From positions 1 through 64,000 of the forward strand of contig JBOHFR010000012.1 of NCBI GenBank assembly GCA_050699715.1: 64,000 nt of DNA, written 5' to 3'. This stretch comes from GCA-003244245 sp050699715 (GTDB lineage: Bacteria; Actinomycetota; Actinomycetes; Mycobacteriales; Pseudonocardiaceae). Positions within the stretch are counted from its first letter, which is position 1; every line of letters begins with the position of its first letter. The notes beneath the pieces were generated by a model. It saw only the letters and a program-made list of their open reading frames with translations. It was not told the origin of the DNA and searched no databases. Positions 1-9,174 of this stretch are shown piece after piece. A program made the translations under genes and the position numbers.

Positions 1-203
1 GTCACCCCACCGCGCCAGCCGGGCCGGCCAGGTCATAACCCCTGCCCAGCCCGGTCGATGACTCCTACCCTCAGAACCACCGTGGTCACCAAAAATCCCG
101 CCTGGTCACCTTCTGTTTTCGGACCAGAGTGCGTGCAGCGCGAGCGTGGCGCCGAGGCTGGCGGCCGCTACCAGGGCACCGGTGTCGTAGAGCAGAGCCG
201 GCA

Positions 204-476
204 TCAGCTCGCGGCTCGATGCTCACCGGCACCAGCATCGGCAAGCACCCGAGCCACCCAGACGTCCTGATCCTCGTGAGTGGTGATCGGGCCGTTCTCG
301 GCGATGAACTCCTCGAGCGCAGCCCGCCCATCTGCGACAATGACCTGCTCAACCGCTACTTGGGCGGCGGCTTGCGCCAACCATGCCGGGACGGACAACC
401 CGGCCGCCGAGGCGGCAATCCGCACAGTGCAGTCGAATTCCTCGGGTAGCGAGATGGTGAGCTTCCGGATGGTCAT
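204..476 (-). CDS. RHH-like antitoxin/DNA-binding protein
   Basis: A 90-residue protein. I chose the ATG at 476 because the in-frame sequence upstream of it is not protein-like. The N-terminus (MTIRKLTISLPEEF) resembles the beta-strand of ribbon-helix-helix antitoxins, followed by a helix-rich segment and an acidic C-terminus. Two direct TCATACC repeats (473-479 and 484-490) sit over the start codon and could be an autoregulatory operator. No toxin gene is recognisable in the 200 bases between its stop and the window edge. The family call is inferred from the N-terminal pattern only. Confidence 0.55.
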   Translation of the reverse strand: MTIRKLTISLPEEFDCTVRIAASAAGLSVPAWLAQAAAQVAVEQVIVADGRAALEEFIAENGPITTHEDQDVWVARVLADAGAGEHRAAS

Positions 477-550
477 ACCATTATCATACCGCGAGCTCCG
501 CAGCTGCGTGCCACGCCCGACACCGACCCGTCGCACCGACGCACAGCCGG

Positions 551-793
551 ATGGCTGATACTGAACAAAGGGCCGCCGCAACGACGAAGATGGAGCGTTC
601 CGGCCCGGCGATCCGCGCCATCCTCACCGCAGCGTCGCCGGCCGAGGCGGTGCTCGGCCGCTGGTGGGCAATCGCGGCGATCCGGGCGAATCCGCTGTCC
701 GAGCAAGAGCAGGCACAGCTCGCCCGGGCCCGGACCGGGGACTTCACCGGACTATGGGAGCGCGACAAGGCTGGGAACTGGGCGCAGCTGTAA
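551..793 (+). CDS. antitoxin-like protein paired with RelE-like toxin
   Basis: An 80-residue acidic and helical protein ending three bases before the next start codon, the usual layout of an antitoxin preceding its toxin. It contains a WW pair near residue 38 and alanine-rich helices, but I see no classical DNA-binding motif. It is divergent from the RHH-like gene that starts at 476, so the 477-550 spacer must hold both promoters. The antitoxin role is inferred from size, charge and the downstream RelE-like partner. Confidence 0.55.
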   Translation: MADTEQRAAATTKMERSGPAIRAILTAASPAEAVLGRWWAIAAIRANPLSEQEQAQLARARTGDFTGLWERDKAGNWAQL

Positions 794-796
794 ACG

Positions 797-1042
797 ATGC
801 CGCGCTATGGGCTGGTTTGGCTAGAGATCGCGCGCGAGCCCTACGCCAGCCTCCCGGCCACCGCGTGCAAGCAGATCGATGCTCGGATCGAGCAACTGCG
901 AGAAAACTCGCGCCAGCAGCCCCGTTCAGCCTACGACGAGGCGACCGACCAGTGGACGATCACCTACGGCGGCGGCGCCGGACTGATCGTCCACGCTGTG
1001 GTCCACGAGCACCAGCGGTTGATTATCCTGCGGCTGGTGTAG
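797..1042 (+). CDS. RelE/ParE-superfamily toxin-like protein
   Basis: 81 residues with the RelE/ParE layout: an N-terminal strand, an amphipathic helix pair (about residues 17-38, ending in a QLRENSRQQP stretch), then strands carrying DEATDQWTITYGGG and a final strand HQRLIILRLV. The family acts as ribosome-dependent mRNA interferases (RelE) or gyrase poisons (ParE); which one applies cannot be read here. It is probably co-transcribed with the 80-residue gene ending three bases upstream. A strong hairpin follows at 1078-1118. Confidence 0.65.
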   Translation: MPRYGLVWLEIAREPYASLPATACKQIDARIEQLRENSRQQPRSAYDEATDQWTITYGGGAGLIVHAVVHEHQRLIILRLV

Positions 1043-1077
1043 CCAAAGCTGCAACCTCGAATGCGCTGAACGGAGTG

Positions 1078-1118
1078 TGTGTGCGTTGAGCGACACAAGA
1101 CGTCGCTCAACGCACACA
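1078..1118 (+). terminator. 17-bp-stem hairpin after the toxin gene
   Basis: A perfect 17-bp inverted repeat (1078-1094 with 1102-1118) with a 7-base loop lies 36 bases after the toxin stop. There is no U-tract, as is common for actinobacterial terminators. The right flank continues AAACAGTGATCAC, a motif also present at the outer end of the hairpin at 6481-6544. Confidence 0.6.
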
Positions 1119-1307
1119 AACAGTGATCACGGCGCCTCGACCCGCCTCCTGGCCGCGTACCCGGTGGTCGTCTCCATCGGGCGTGGGGTTTGCCCGAGAT
1201 GGTCAGGAGGGTACGACCCCTCCTCGTCATCCACAGGTTTCAGGCACTACTCTCCGCTTCGCTCTGTTGGGTCCACACCCTGTCCGTCCCCGACAGCGAG
1301 GAGTCGC

Positions 1308-1649
1308 ATGACCGAGATGGTGCGCTTCGACCTGGCGGAGGGCTCAACGGTGCTGGTGGAGGTGGACGAGGGCAGCCTCGGTATTGAGCGGGTCAGCCGG
1401 AGTCGGGACGGGGTGGTGGAGGCGGGTCGTCGGTTGACGGAGGCGTTGGGCAGCGTGCGGGACGCGGCTCGGGCGTCGATGGACGTGCTGCAGACGTTGT
1501 CTCCGGGCCGGATCGAGTTGGAGTTCGGGGTGAAGTTGGCCGGTGAAGCGGGGGCGATCATCGCGAAGACCGCCGCCGAAGGTCATTTCACGGTGAAACT
1601 GAGCTGGACGCCCGATGCCGCGGCTGACCCTGGGTCGCAGATTGGTTGA
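1308..1649 (+). CDS. Trypco1 (CU044_2847-type) trypsin-co-occurring domain protein
   Basis: 113 residues; the ATG at 1308 is preceded by a GAGGAG ribosome-binding site. The pattern is that of the trypsin-co-occurring domain: an N-terminal strand stating a VLVEVDE-type motif, a central helix (residues about 35-65), then IELEFGVKLAGEAGAII and a terminal FTVKLSWT strand. In known genomes this domain is found next to trypsin-like/STAND NTPase genes. That is the arrangement here: the next gene begins at or just after this stop. Its biochemical role is unknown; a regulatory or effector-coupling part in an NTP-dependent conflict system is the published type of prediction. Confidence 0.8.
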   Translation: MTEMVRFDLAEGSTVLVEVDEGSLGIERVSRSRDGVVEAGRRLTEALGSVRDAARASMDVLQTLSPGRIELEFGVKLAGEAGAIIAKTAAEGHFTVKLSWTPDAAADPGSQIG

Positions 1650-4600
1650 GCACCGGCCCCAGCCGGCGGGTGTCCAGCGCACCGTGGATTCTGCCATGGC
1701 GCGCATCCGCAGCCATACGGGTGAGGTTGTGGGCAGCGGGTTCGTGGTCGCCACAAGCCATGTCGTGACCTGCGCTCATGTCGTGGCGCGGGCACTGGGC
1801 CGAAAGACCCGGGAAGCGCCGGCTGAGACCGACACGGTGTCGCTGGACTTCCCGCTCGTCGCCGCGGGGGTCACGGTGCAGGCCCGGGTAGCGGTATGGC
1901 ATCCGATCGAAGACGACGACAAGGGTGACATCGCTGTTCTCGCATTGGTGAGTGACCCGCCGGCCGGAGTCCTGCCCGCTTGTCTGGTGACCGCTGAGGA
2001 TTTCTGGTCGCACCCGTTTCGCACCTTCGGTTTTCCCCGCCGTTATGACCATGGCGTGTGGGCCTCGGGGGTTCTTCGGGCCCGGCAGGCCGCCGGCTGG
2101 GTGCAAATGGAGACCAGCTCTTCGGGATATGCCGTCGAGGCCGGTTTCAGCGGTGCCGCCGTCTGGGACGATGAGCTGGCTGGCGTGGTCGGCATGACGG
2201 TGGCCGCGGACGCGCGCAGTGACCGCGGAGCTGCTTATTTGATACCGACTGAGGAGTTGATCCGGGCCTGGCCGCAGCTGGCGGATCGCACCGTGCCGCC
2301 CTGCCCCTACCGCGGTCTGTATCCCTTCCGGGAACGAGACGTGAGCGTCTTTTACGGCCGGCAGGACCTCACTGATCTGCTCGTGACTGAAGTTAGGCGC
2401 CGGCCGCTGGTCGCGGTCGTCGGGCCTTCGGGCAGTGGCAAGTCCTCGGTGGTGTTCGCGGGCCTACTACCGCGGATAGTGCAGCAGCAGGGGTGGCTGT
2501 GCCTCGGTATGCGTCCCGCGCATGCGTCCTCACCGCTGGCCGCCCTGGCTGCCGCTTTCCTGCCCTTCCTGGACCCCGATCAGGCCGAGACCGAGCGTCT
2601 TGCCGCGCTGGGTCAGCTCACGACGCTGCTGAGCGAGGGGCACCTACCCGACGTGGTCGACAGAGTCTTGACGCGAGCGGGCAAGACCGACCTGCTGCTG
2701 GTGGTGGATCAGTGTGAAGAGCTTTTCGCCCGCGAGGACAGTGACGCCAGCGAGTTCCTCACTGTTCTGCTACCGGCGCCGCATACCCCGCGCAGTCTCA
2801 CCGTCGTTCTGACCTTGCGGGCCGATTTTCTGGGGCAGGCGTTGCAGGACCCGGCGTTGGCGGCGGCTCTGGAAGGATCGGTCACCACGATTGGGCAGAT
2901 GGGTCGTGACCAGCTCCGCGCGGTCATCGAGGGGCCACTGCCGAAAGACGTGACGTATGAGGCCGGCCTTGTCGAGCGGATTCTCGGTGACCTCGGAGAG
3001 GAGCCCGGCAGTCTGCCGCTGCTGGAATTCGCCCTCACTCTACTGTGGGAACGACAAGATCAGGGCACGCTGACCCATTCAGCGTATGAACACCTCGGCG
3101 GGGTCAGCGGTGCGCTGGCCAGCTACGCCGAACGGGTCTACCTCGACCAACTGCTACCGGACGATCAGGAGGAGGCCCGCCGCCTGCTGATCCAACTCAT
3201 CCGCCCCTCGGACGTCGGGCAGCCGGTACGCCGGATAGCCCGGCGCCCCGAACTCGGCGAACCACGCTGGCAACTCGCCCAGCGACTCGCCGCCACCCGA
3301 CTGCTCGTCACCGACCGGGACCCGACCGGGGTGGAATCAGTCGAACTCGTGCACGAAGCCCTGATCAGCAGATGGTCCCGGCTGTACGAATGGTTTGACG
3401 CCGACCTCGCCTTCCGCACCTGGCAGGAACAACTGCGCGGTTCGCTGATTCAGTGGGAAACGGCGCAGCACAACGAGGGAGCACTGCTCCGCGGCACACC
3501 CCTGGCCGAGGCGGAACGCTGGCTCACCGAACGCCCCGACGACCTCGGCACCCCCGAGCAGCAATTCATCCAAGCCAGCCGCGCCCTCCGAACCAGATCC
3601 GTGCGGCGATTACGCATGGTGGCAGCGGTGCTGGCCCTACTGGTCTTGGCCGCCTCAAGCCTGGGCGGCGTCGCGCTGTGGCAGCGCAACCAGGTCAAGG
3701 AGGAGAACCAACAAATCCAGTCACGGGAGCTAGCGACGCAAGCGAACTCGCTAGCAGATTACAAACCGGATCTCGCGATGCTGCTGGCCGCCACCGCCTA
3801 CAAGATCGCGCCCACCAGGGAGGCTGTTAGTGCGCTGACGAGCATGGCCAGCAAGTGGCGGCACGTCGACCGGTTGCTCGCCACCGACATGACAGGCGTG
3901 TCCCAGATCGCGTTCAGTCCCACGGACCCCACGATCGTCGCGCTGACTAATCCTAATCGCATCGAGGTACGGGATCTCGAGAAAAATATCCCCCGTAGTG
4001 GGCGTGACGCAGACGGAGTCGGTACTCCAGCCTTCAGTCGGGACGGAAGAATCATCGCTTACACACAGAAGACCGAGCAAGGAAACGAGGTGGTTCTGTG
4101 GTCTCATGCAGCGAATCAAGTAGTACGAAAAATACCATTCAACCTTGCCCCTGAGGAATCTTTCGACCACCCGACCTTCAGTCCGGATGGCACGTTGCTC
4201 GGCGCCTGCGTCGGACGGCGGATTCAGTTGTGGTCTCCGGACACCGACCACCCTTATCGTTCGGTGCCACTCACTCATGTTGACACCAGATGCGCTTTCG
4301 GCTTCAGGAACGGAAATCGTGAGCTGGCGTACACCGACGGCGACGACATCATCACCTGGGACATCGCCGCCGGCAAGCCCCTCACGGTGGACCAGCCAGA
4401 TCCACCCAAGAGAAGGCAATCAAGCCCACTATCGAGTAGAAATAATCAGTCATTCTTCGGCGACGGCTCAGGCTTCGCCGTCACACCGGACGGACGATCC
4501 GCGATATACCAAGGCCAAATCTACGATGACGACAGTGGGGGTTTTACCACCATTTTCGGACGGTGGGACTTCGATCGGCGGCAGGCGCAAAAGATAGAGT

Positions 4601-4650
4601 ATGACGCGATTTTTTCCATCCATCTTTCACTTCCAATGGTCGCCTCGTAA
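1615..4650 (+). CDS. trypsin-like protease / nSTAND NTPase / WD40 protein, N-terminal part (frameshifted)
   Basis: 1011-residue open frame. A trypsin-like domain comes first with a readable triad: His55 (TCAHVV), Asp105 (GDIAVLAL) and Ser179 (GFSGAAVW). Next is a STAND NTPase of nSTAND1 type, with Walker A GPSGSGKSS at 270-278 and Walker B LLLVVDQCEEL near 360-370. A transmembrane helix sits near 664-688, and WD40-like repeats (AFSPTDP, AFSRDGR, TFSPDGT) follow. The frame stops at 4650, but repeats continue in another frame to 5864. The start is uncertain: the ATG at 1615 overlaps the Trypco1 gene by 35 bases, while GTG 1684 or ATG 1696 would better match the family N-terminus. Predicted intracellular sensor-protease of a conflict system. 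Confidence 0.8.
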   Translation: MPRLTLGRRLVEHRPQPAGVQRTVDSAMARIRSHTGEVVGSGFVVATSHVVTCAHVVARALGRKTREAPAETDTVSLDFPLVAAGVTVQARVAVWHPIEDDDKGDIAVLALVSDPPAGVLPACLVTAEDFWSHPFRTFGFPRRYDHGVWASGVLRARQAAGWVQMETSSSGYAVEAGFSGAAVWDDELAGVVGMTVAADARSDRGAAYLIPTEELIRAWPQLADRTVPPCPYRGLYPFRERDVSVFYGRQDLTDLLVTEVRRRPLVAVVGPSGSGKSSVVFAGLLPRIVQQQGWLCLGMRPAHASSPLAALAAAFLPFLDPDQAETERLAALGQLTTLLSEGHLPDVVDRVLTRAGKTDLLLVVDQCEELFAREDSDASEFLTVLLPAPHTPRSLTVVLTLRADFLGQALQDPALAAALEGSVTTIGQMGRDQLRAVIEGPLPKDVTYEAGLVERILGDLGEEPGSLPLLEFALTLLWERQDQGTLTHSAYEHLGGVSGALASYAERVYLDQLLPDDQEEARRLLIQLIRPSDVGQPVRRIARRPELGEPRWQLAQRLAATRLLVTDRDPTGVESVELVHEALISRWSRLYEWFDADLAFRTWQEQLRGSLIQWETAQHNEGALLRGTPLAEAERWLTERPDDLGTPEQQFIQASRALRTRSVRRLRMVAAVLALLVLAASSLGGVALWQRNQVKEENQQIQSRELATQANSLADYKPDLAMLLAATAYKIAPTREAVSALTSMASKWRHVDRLLATDMTGVSQIAFSPTDPTIVALTNPNRIEVRDLEKNIPRSGRDADGVGTPAFSRDGRIIAYTQKTEQGNEVVLWSHAANQVVRKIPFNLAPEESFDHPTFSPDGTLLGACVGRRIQLWSPDTDHPYRSVPLTHVDTRCAFGFRNGNRELAYTDGDDIITWDIAAGKPLTVDQPDPPKRRQSSPLSSRNNQSFFGDGSGFAVTPDGRSAIYQGQIYDDDSGGFTTIFGRWDFDRRQAQKIEYDAIFSIHLSLPMVAS

Positions 4651-4685
4651 GTCTATCCGATGGAGAGAGTTTAACCATTTTCGAC

Positions 4686-5864
4686 GTGGCAAGGCGGACG
4701 CTGCTCGCCGTCTACCCAGCGATCAATGGCCCTTCATTGCATAGCGGGGCTAGTGCGTTTAGTCCTGACGGGCACAAAGTCGCCGTAATCGACTCCGATA
4801 CACCCAACGTAATCTCACTCACTGGTATCGATTTATCTCACGAAATACCCGTCCGCGCACACATGGTCGCGATCCAACCCGACAAGAAGCACCTCACCAC
4901 AGTCTCCTCCGGCGGCAAGGTGGCCGTCTACTCGATGGGGAACAGAAATTTCGAGCAGATCGTCGTGCGAAGATCCGCGGATGACCAGTTGGACGGAGAA
5001 AGAGTCGAGAGCCTCAGTCCGAACGGCTTGTATTACGCCTTTACGGACGACCAGGATCGAAAAATTAGCTTGCTTGACATCTCGCTTGACATCTCGTCCC
5101 CACTCGCCCCGGAGGTGCCTCTCCAAGGGAACAATGGTGACGTACTCCAGCTCTCGTTCGACTCGCACGGCGATTTTCTGGCATCCGCCGACAGATCCGA
5201 GATCATCGTTTGGTCCACCAAGGACCACATCAAGAAAACAAGCATCCCGCTCTCTCCGGGTTACACGATAAACGGATTGAGAGGATTGGCGGTCAGTCCA
5301 GGAGGTCGCTATGTTGCTGCGACTAGTTCCAGTGGCCAGACTCGACTGTGGGACATTCATTCCAATGATCATACTGGAACTACCATCCCGTTCGACGACG
5401 CGAAATCGATAAACTTCAGTCCGGACGGAACTTTGTTGATTATCGGAGGTCAGGAGGAGATTAAACTATGGATTCTAGGTGCAAACAAATTTGATCCTCG
5501 GCGAATCCCGGTGGGCGGCGAGTTGGTGAAGTTCAGCCCAGACGGCTCCCGCCTCGCGACACGAGAGCCGGGATCCCGTCACATATCAGTGTGGAAGTGG
5601 GATGTGCGTGACCCACTACTCGAAGGTACGCTGAGCATGAGCACCAACTATGAGTCCGATTTCGCGTTCACATCTGACAGCGGCAACCTCGTCGTGAACG
5701 AAGGGAGTTTTTCCGAAAGGGGTCTTTTCGTGGAACCTTTTGACGCCGCGTGGGCGCTAAAACACGTCTGCGACATCGTCAAGAGGAACCTCACCTCCGA
5801 GGAACAGGGCAAATACTTATCCGGGTTCGACCACGTACCGGCCTGCCCGTCCCAGACCTCCTGA
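4686..5864 (+). pseudogene. C-terminal WD40 propeller part of the split trypsin-nSTAND gene
   Basis: 392 residues of WD40-type repeats (AFSPDG, LSFDSHGDFLA, AVSPGGRYVAA, NFSPDGTLL, KFSPDGSRLA) in the frame one base back from the upstream gene. The same frame is open from about 4605 and reads naturally as HPSFTSNGRLVSLSDG, so the first 80 bases of this part lie before the nominal start. Adding one T to the T6 run at 4610-4615 joins the two frames into one protein of about 1400 residues, a normal size for the family. No ribosome-binding site is evident at 4686, so independent translation is doubtful. Confidence 0.7.
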
Positions 5865-6008
5865 AGTAGCTTCTTGATCAAGATCTGACCTGGGGCACCC
5901 GTGAGGCGTCCACAGGAAAATCTTGTGAATGTCATAGGCCCGCGAAGGACCGGGTGGTGCCCGCGAGGCGTGTGTTGCAGTAGGTGCTAGCCGGGGGAGG
6001 TCTGGGAT

Positions 6009-6077
6009 TCATGATCACGGTTTCGGTGCCGAAAGTGACACGACGTGTCACTTTCGGCACCGAAACCGTGATCATGA
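6009..6077. repeat. 69-bp near-uninterrupted palindrome
   Basis: 34-base arms pair perfectly around a single central A at 6043. The outer ends read TGATCACGGTTTCGG and its complement. In RNA this gives one long hairpin with effectively no loop. It may be a bidirectional terminator between convergent genes, or a transposon or replication-related palindrome. Confidence 0.85.
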
Positions 6078-6480
6078 CCGTAGTGCCGCCCTGATGGGGC
6101 CACCACCTGCGGGCGCGACGTTGTTCGCCCACGCCCGCCTCATCGTCTGCTGAGGCAGCGCCCGGTTGACGGGGTCATGGGTGTGCGCACCACACGAGCT
6201 GGCGGGGCGCAGGAGGGGCGGCGGGCAGAGGGTAGCTCGCCGCCAGCGAGCACCGTATCGATCGACGTTCATGGCCTACTTCAGGAGGTCTCCATCCTGA
6301 CGCGAGCGAATGTGGCTGCTCTGGTGGCAATGGCACTCAGTTGAGGAACTGACCTGGGAGAACAGAGTTGTTGGCGGCGTCGGAACAACGTGCAGCCACA
6401 CCTGCTGGGCACCCTCGTGGGGCACTGCCCGCGGTGCCCCACGAGGGTGTTTCACCGCCGGATGAGGCCACCTGTGGGTG

Positions 6481-6544
6481 ATGATCACTGTTTGGGAAGA
6501 TTTAGCCGCGCTGGGCGCGGCTAAATCTTCCCAAACAGTGATCA
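6481..6544. repeat. hairpin with 30-bp stem
   Basis: Arms 6482-6511 and 6515-6544 pair perfectly around a 3-base loop. The outer end TGATCACTGTTT matches the hairpin flank at 1116-1131 and resembles the palindrome at 6009-6077, so the three look like one family of stem-loops. Probably terminates transcription between convergent genes. Confidence 0.8.
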
Positions 6545-6718
6545 CGAGGAGGGTGTGGGGTCGTCGGCCGGCCACAGGCGCCGGTGATCGGCTTAGTGCA
6601 CGGCGGCACCTGCGGCGTCAAGGAGGTGGCCATCACCACATACTCGCCAGGGTCCCCGCCCCCAACTTCATGGAATTGGCTCTGGTAGGGCTGGAACTCG
6701 TTGCCGAATGCACGCCGA

Positions 6719-7597
6719 TCATGAGCTCAGATCCAAGCCGAGGTCTAGGGCTGGGGCGGAGTGGGTGAGGGCGCCCACCGACAGGTAGCGCACGCCGGTT
6801 TCGGCGTAGGCGCGCGCCACGTCGAGGGTCAGGCCGCCGGAGACCTCCAGCTCGGTGGCTGAGCCGGCGGCGCGGCGGACCGCTTCGGCGCATTGCGCCA
6901 CCGTCATGTTGTCCAGCAGTACCAGCGAGATACCGGCGACCAGTGCCTCGTCCAGTTCGGCGAGGGTGCCGACCTCCACTTCGCAGGGCAACGACGGGGC
7001 ACACGCCCGGACGGCAGCAAGAGCTGCGGTCACCGAACCGGCGGCGATCACGTGATTGTCTTTGATCAGCACCGCGTCTCCGAGCCCCATCCGGTGGTTG
7101 ACCCCGCCGCCGCAGCGCACCGCGTACTTCTGCAACATTCGCAACCCCGGGAGGGTCTTGCGGGAGTCCCGGATCAACGCGCCGGTGCCGGCCACCGCCT
7201 CCACCCACGCCGCCGTGGCGGTGGCCACCCCGGAGAGGTGACACAGCAGGTTCAGTGCGGTGCGCTCGGCGGTGAGCAGGCCGGCCATCGGGCAGCGCAC
7301 GGTGAGTGCGACGTCGTCGGCGGCCAGCCGGTCGGCGTCCTCCCGCCGGGCGATGATCTCGTATCCGCCGGCTCCGAGCACCGCGTCAAGCACGGCGAGA
7401 AATACCGGCAGCCCAGCCAGTGTGCCGGGTCCGCGCGAGGAGACGGTCGCCGTCGCGACGGCCCCGGCGGGCACGCAGGCGGCAGTGGTGGCGTCCGGGC
7501 CGTAGCGCAGGTCCTCATCTAGGGCGGTGCTGATGACCCGGTGCACGTCATCGACATCCAGCCCGGCGGCGATTAACTGCGTTTCGACGGGCGTCAC
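6719..7597 (-). CDS. nadC: nicotinate-nucleotide pyrophosphorylase (quinolinate phosphoribosyltransferase)
   Basis: 292 residues, normal for NadC. It converts quinolinate and PRPP to nicotinate mononucleotide, CO2 and pyrophosphate, the last step of de novo NAD ring synthesis. Seen: an N-terminal substrate-binding half with RTALNLLCHLSGVAT, then the barrel half with DSRKTLPGLRMLQKYAVRCG, HRMGLGDAVLIKDNH and EVEVGTLAELDEAL, ending in EVSGGLTLDVARAYAETG and DLGLDL. The GTG start overlaps the nadB stop (7594-7597), indicating translational coupling as the third gene of nadABC. Confidence 0.95.
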   Translation of the reverse strand: MTPVETQLIAAGLDVDDVHRVISTALDEDLRYGPDATTAACVPAGAVATATVSSRGPGTLAGLPVFLAVLDAVLGAGGYEIIARREDADRLAADDVALTVRCPMAGLLTAERTALNLLCHLSGVATATAAWVEAVAGTGALIRDSRKTLPGLRMLQKYAVRCGGGVNHRMGLGDAVLIKDNHVIAAGSVTAALAAVRACAPSLPCEVEVGTLAELDEALVAGISLVLLDNMTVAQCAEAVRRAAGSATELEVSGGLTLDVARAYAETGVRYLSVGALTHSAPALDLGLDLSS

Positions 7598-9174
7598 GCC
7601 ACCCCGCCTACCAGCATCGGGTGGGCAACCACCGGGGTGCCGGCATCATCGAGCACCACGGCGATGCTGCGTCGCCAGCGCGCCGCAGCCCTCGGGTGAT
7701 CGGTGCGCAGGTGGCAGCCACGGCTTTCGGCGCGGGTGCTCGCGGCGGCGAGCACGGCGGCCGCGGCCAGGGTGAGCCCGGCGTCCTCGGCGTCGCGCGG
7801 GGTCCGGAGCCGCCGCCGGGTGGCCGCCCGGGCGACCGCCGAGGCCACGGCCAGGCCGGTGGCGTCGCGCCCGATGCCGGCGTGCGCACTCATCGCCCGC
7901 TGCACCGCGTCGCGGTCCGCCACCGGACGCGCCGGGCAACGCAGCCGTGGCGGGCCGGGGCGCGGGGACGTCGCGAGGTCAGCCGCTACCGCCGCCGCAG
8001 CCCGGGCACCCATCACCAGCCCCTCCAGCAGGCTGTTGGAGGCCAGCCGGTTCGCGCCGTGCAGGCCGGTCCGGGCCACCTCCCCTGCTGCGTAGAGCCC
8101 GGGCACGGTGGTCCGGCCACTGGTGTCGGTGATCACACCACCGCACTGGTAATGCGCCGCTGGGGCCACCGGAATCGGCTCGCGAGCGGGATCCACGCCG
8201 AGCGCCATACAGGCCGCGTGCACGGTCGGGAAGCGACGACGCAGCTGCGCACCGCCGAGGTGAGTGGCGTCGAGCAGCACGTGGTCAGTACCCGTCTGGG
8301 CCATCCGGCGGGTGATCGCGGCGGCCACGACGTCGCGCGGCGCGAGAGCACCGAGGGGATGCACGCCGGTCATCACCGGGGAGCCGGTGGTGTCCAGCAG
8401 CACCGCACCCTCACCCCGGATCGCCTCGGTGACCAACGGTTGGCGGCCCCGCGAGCCAGCTCCGCCGTGCAGCACCGTCGGGTGAAACTGGACGAACTCC
8501 AGATCAGCGGTCATCGCCCTGGCCCGCAACGCCAGCGCCAGCCCGTCGCCGGTAGCACCATCGGCATTGGTGCTCAGCGCATAGAGCTGGCCGAGGCCTC
8601 CAGTGGCGAGCAGCACAGCCCGGGCCCGCAGCACGCCCACACCGTCCCCGAGCAGGGCGAGCCCGGCCACCCGGCCGGTGTCGTCGCGCAACACGTCGGT
8701 GACCGGCTGCCCCTCCAGCAACGGCAACTGCCCACCACGGGCCGCGCCAGCCAGTGTCCGCTCGATCTCGGCTCCGGTGGCGTCACCACCAGCGTGAATC
8801 ACCCGGAAGGCCCGATGCCCGCCCTCCCGGGTACGCTCCAGCTCCCCTGCGCAGCCATCGAAGACGGCGCCGCGGGAGTGCAGCGTGTTGACCGCGGCCG
8901 GGCCAGCCGCCAGGATCGACCGGACGGCAACCTCATCGCACAGCCCAGCGCCGGCCGCCAACGTGTCCGCCACATGCGCGTCCACGCTGTCACCGGTACC
9001 GGGTATCACCACCGCGACGCCACCCTGCGCCCAGCGGGTGTTGCCGTCCTCGATCGTGGTCTTGGTCACGGCCACCACCCGCAGGCCGAGCTCGGCGGCG
9101 CGCAAGGCAGCACTCAGCCCGGCGACGCCGGTGCCGACCACCGCGAGGTCCACGGTGAGCTGCCAGCTCATCAC
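7594..9174 (-). CDS. nadB: L-aspartate oxidase
   Basis: 526 residues. NadB oxidises L-aspartate to iminoaspartate using FAD; NadA then condenses this with dihydroxyacetone phosphate. Seen: an N-terminal dinucleotide fold (VVGTGVAGLSAALRAAELG), the active-site TRWAQGGVAVV region, the substrate-binding QFHPTVLHGG, and APAAHYQCGGVITDTSGRT-type capping-domain sequence with a GEVARTGLHGANRLASNSL signature. The GTG start overlaps the nadA stop by four bases. It sits between nadA and nadC in one operon. Confidence 0.95.
   Translation of the reverse strand: MMSWQLTVDLAVVGTGVAGLSAALRAAELGLRVVAVTKTTIEDGNTRWAQGGVAVVIPGTGDSVDAHVADTLAAGAGLCDEVAVRSILAAGPAAVNTLHSRGAVFDGCAGELERTREGGHRAFRVIHAGGDATGAEIERTLAGAARGGQLPLLEGQPVTDVLRDDTGRVAGLALLGDGVGVLRARAVLLATGGLGQLYALSTNADGATGDGLALALRARAMTADLEFVQFHPTVLHGGAGSRGRQPLVTEAIRGEGAVLLDTTGSPVMTGVHPLGALAPRDVVAAAITRRMAQTGTDHVLLDATHLGGAQLRRRFPTVHAACMALGVDPAREPIPVAPAAHYQCGGVITDTSGRTTVPGLYAAGEVARTGLHGANRLASNSLLEGLVMGARAAAAVAADLATSPRPGPPRLRCPARPVADRDAVQRAMSAHAGIGRDATGLAVASAVARAATRRRLRTPRDAEDAGLTLAAAAVLAAASTRAESRGCHLRTDHPRAAARWRRSIAVVLDDAGTPVVAHPMLVGGVA

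Larger units (their letters stand above)
5865..6718. other. 854-base non-coding spacer with two long palindromes
   Basis: No convincing gene lies between the WD40 part and nadC, which converge on this spacer. It contains two very stable inverted repeats, listed separately at 6009-6077 and 6481-6544. Open frames on both strands have no recognisable motif. Confidence 0.5.

Noticed and set aside
4605..4620. Programmed -1 frameshift signal as the explanation for the split STAND gene
   Set aside because: The run does not fit a good XXXYYYZ heptamer in frame and I see no clear downstream stem-loop; homopolymer contraction is simpler.
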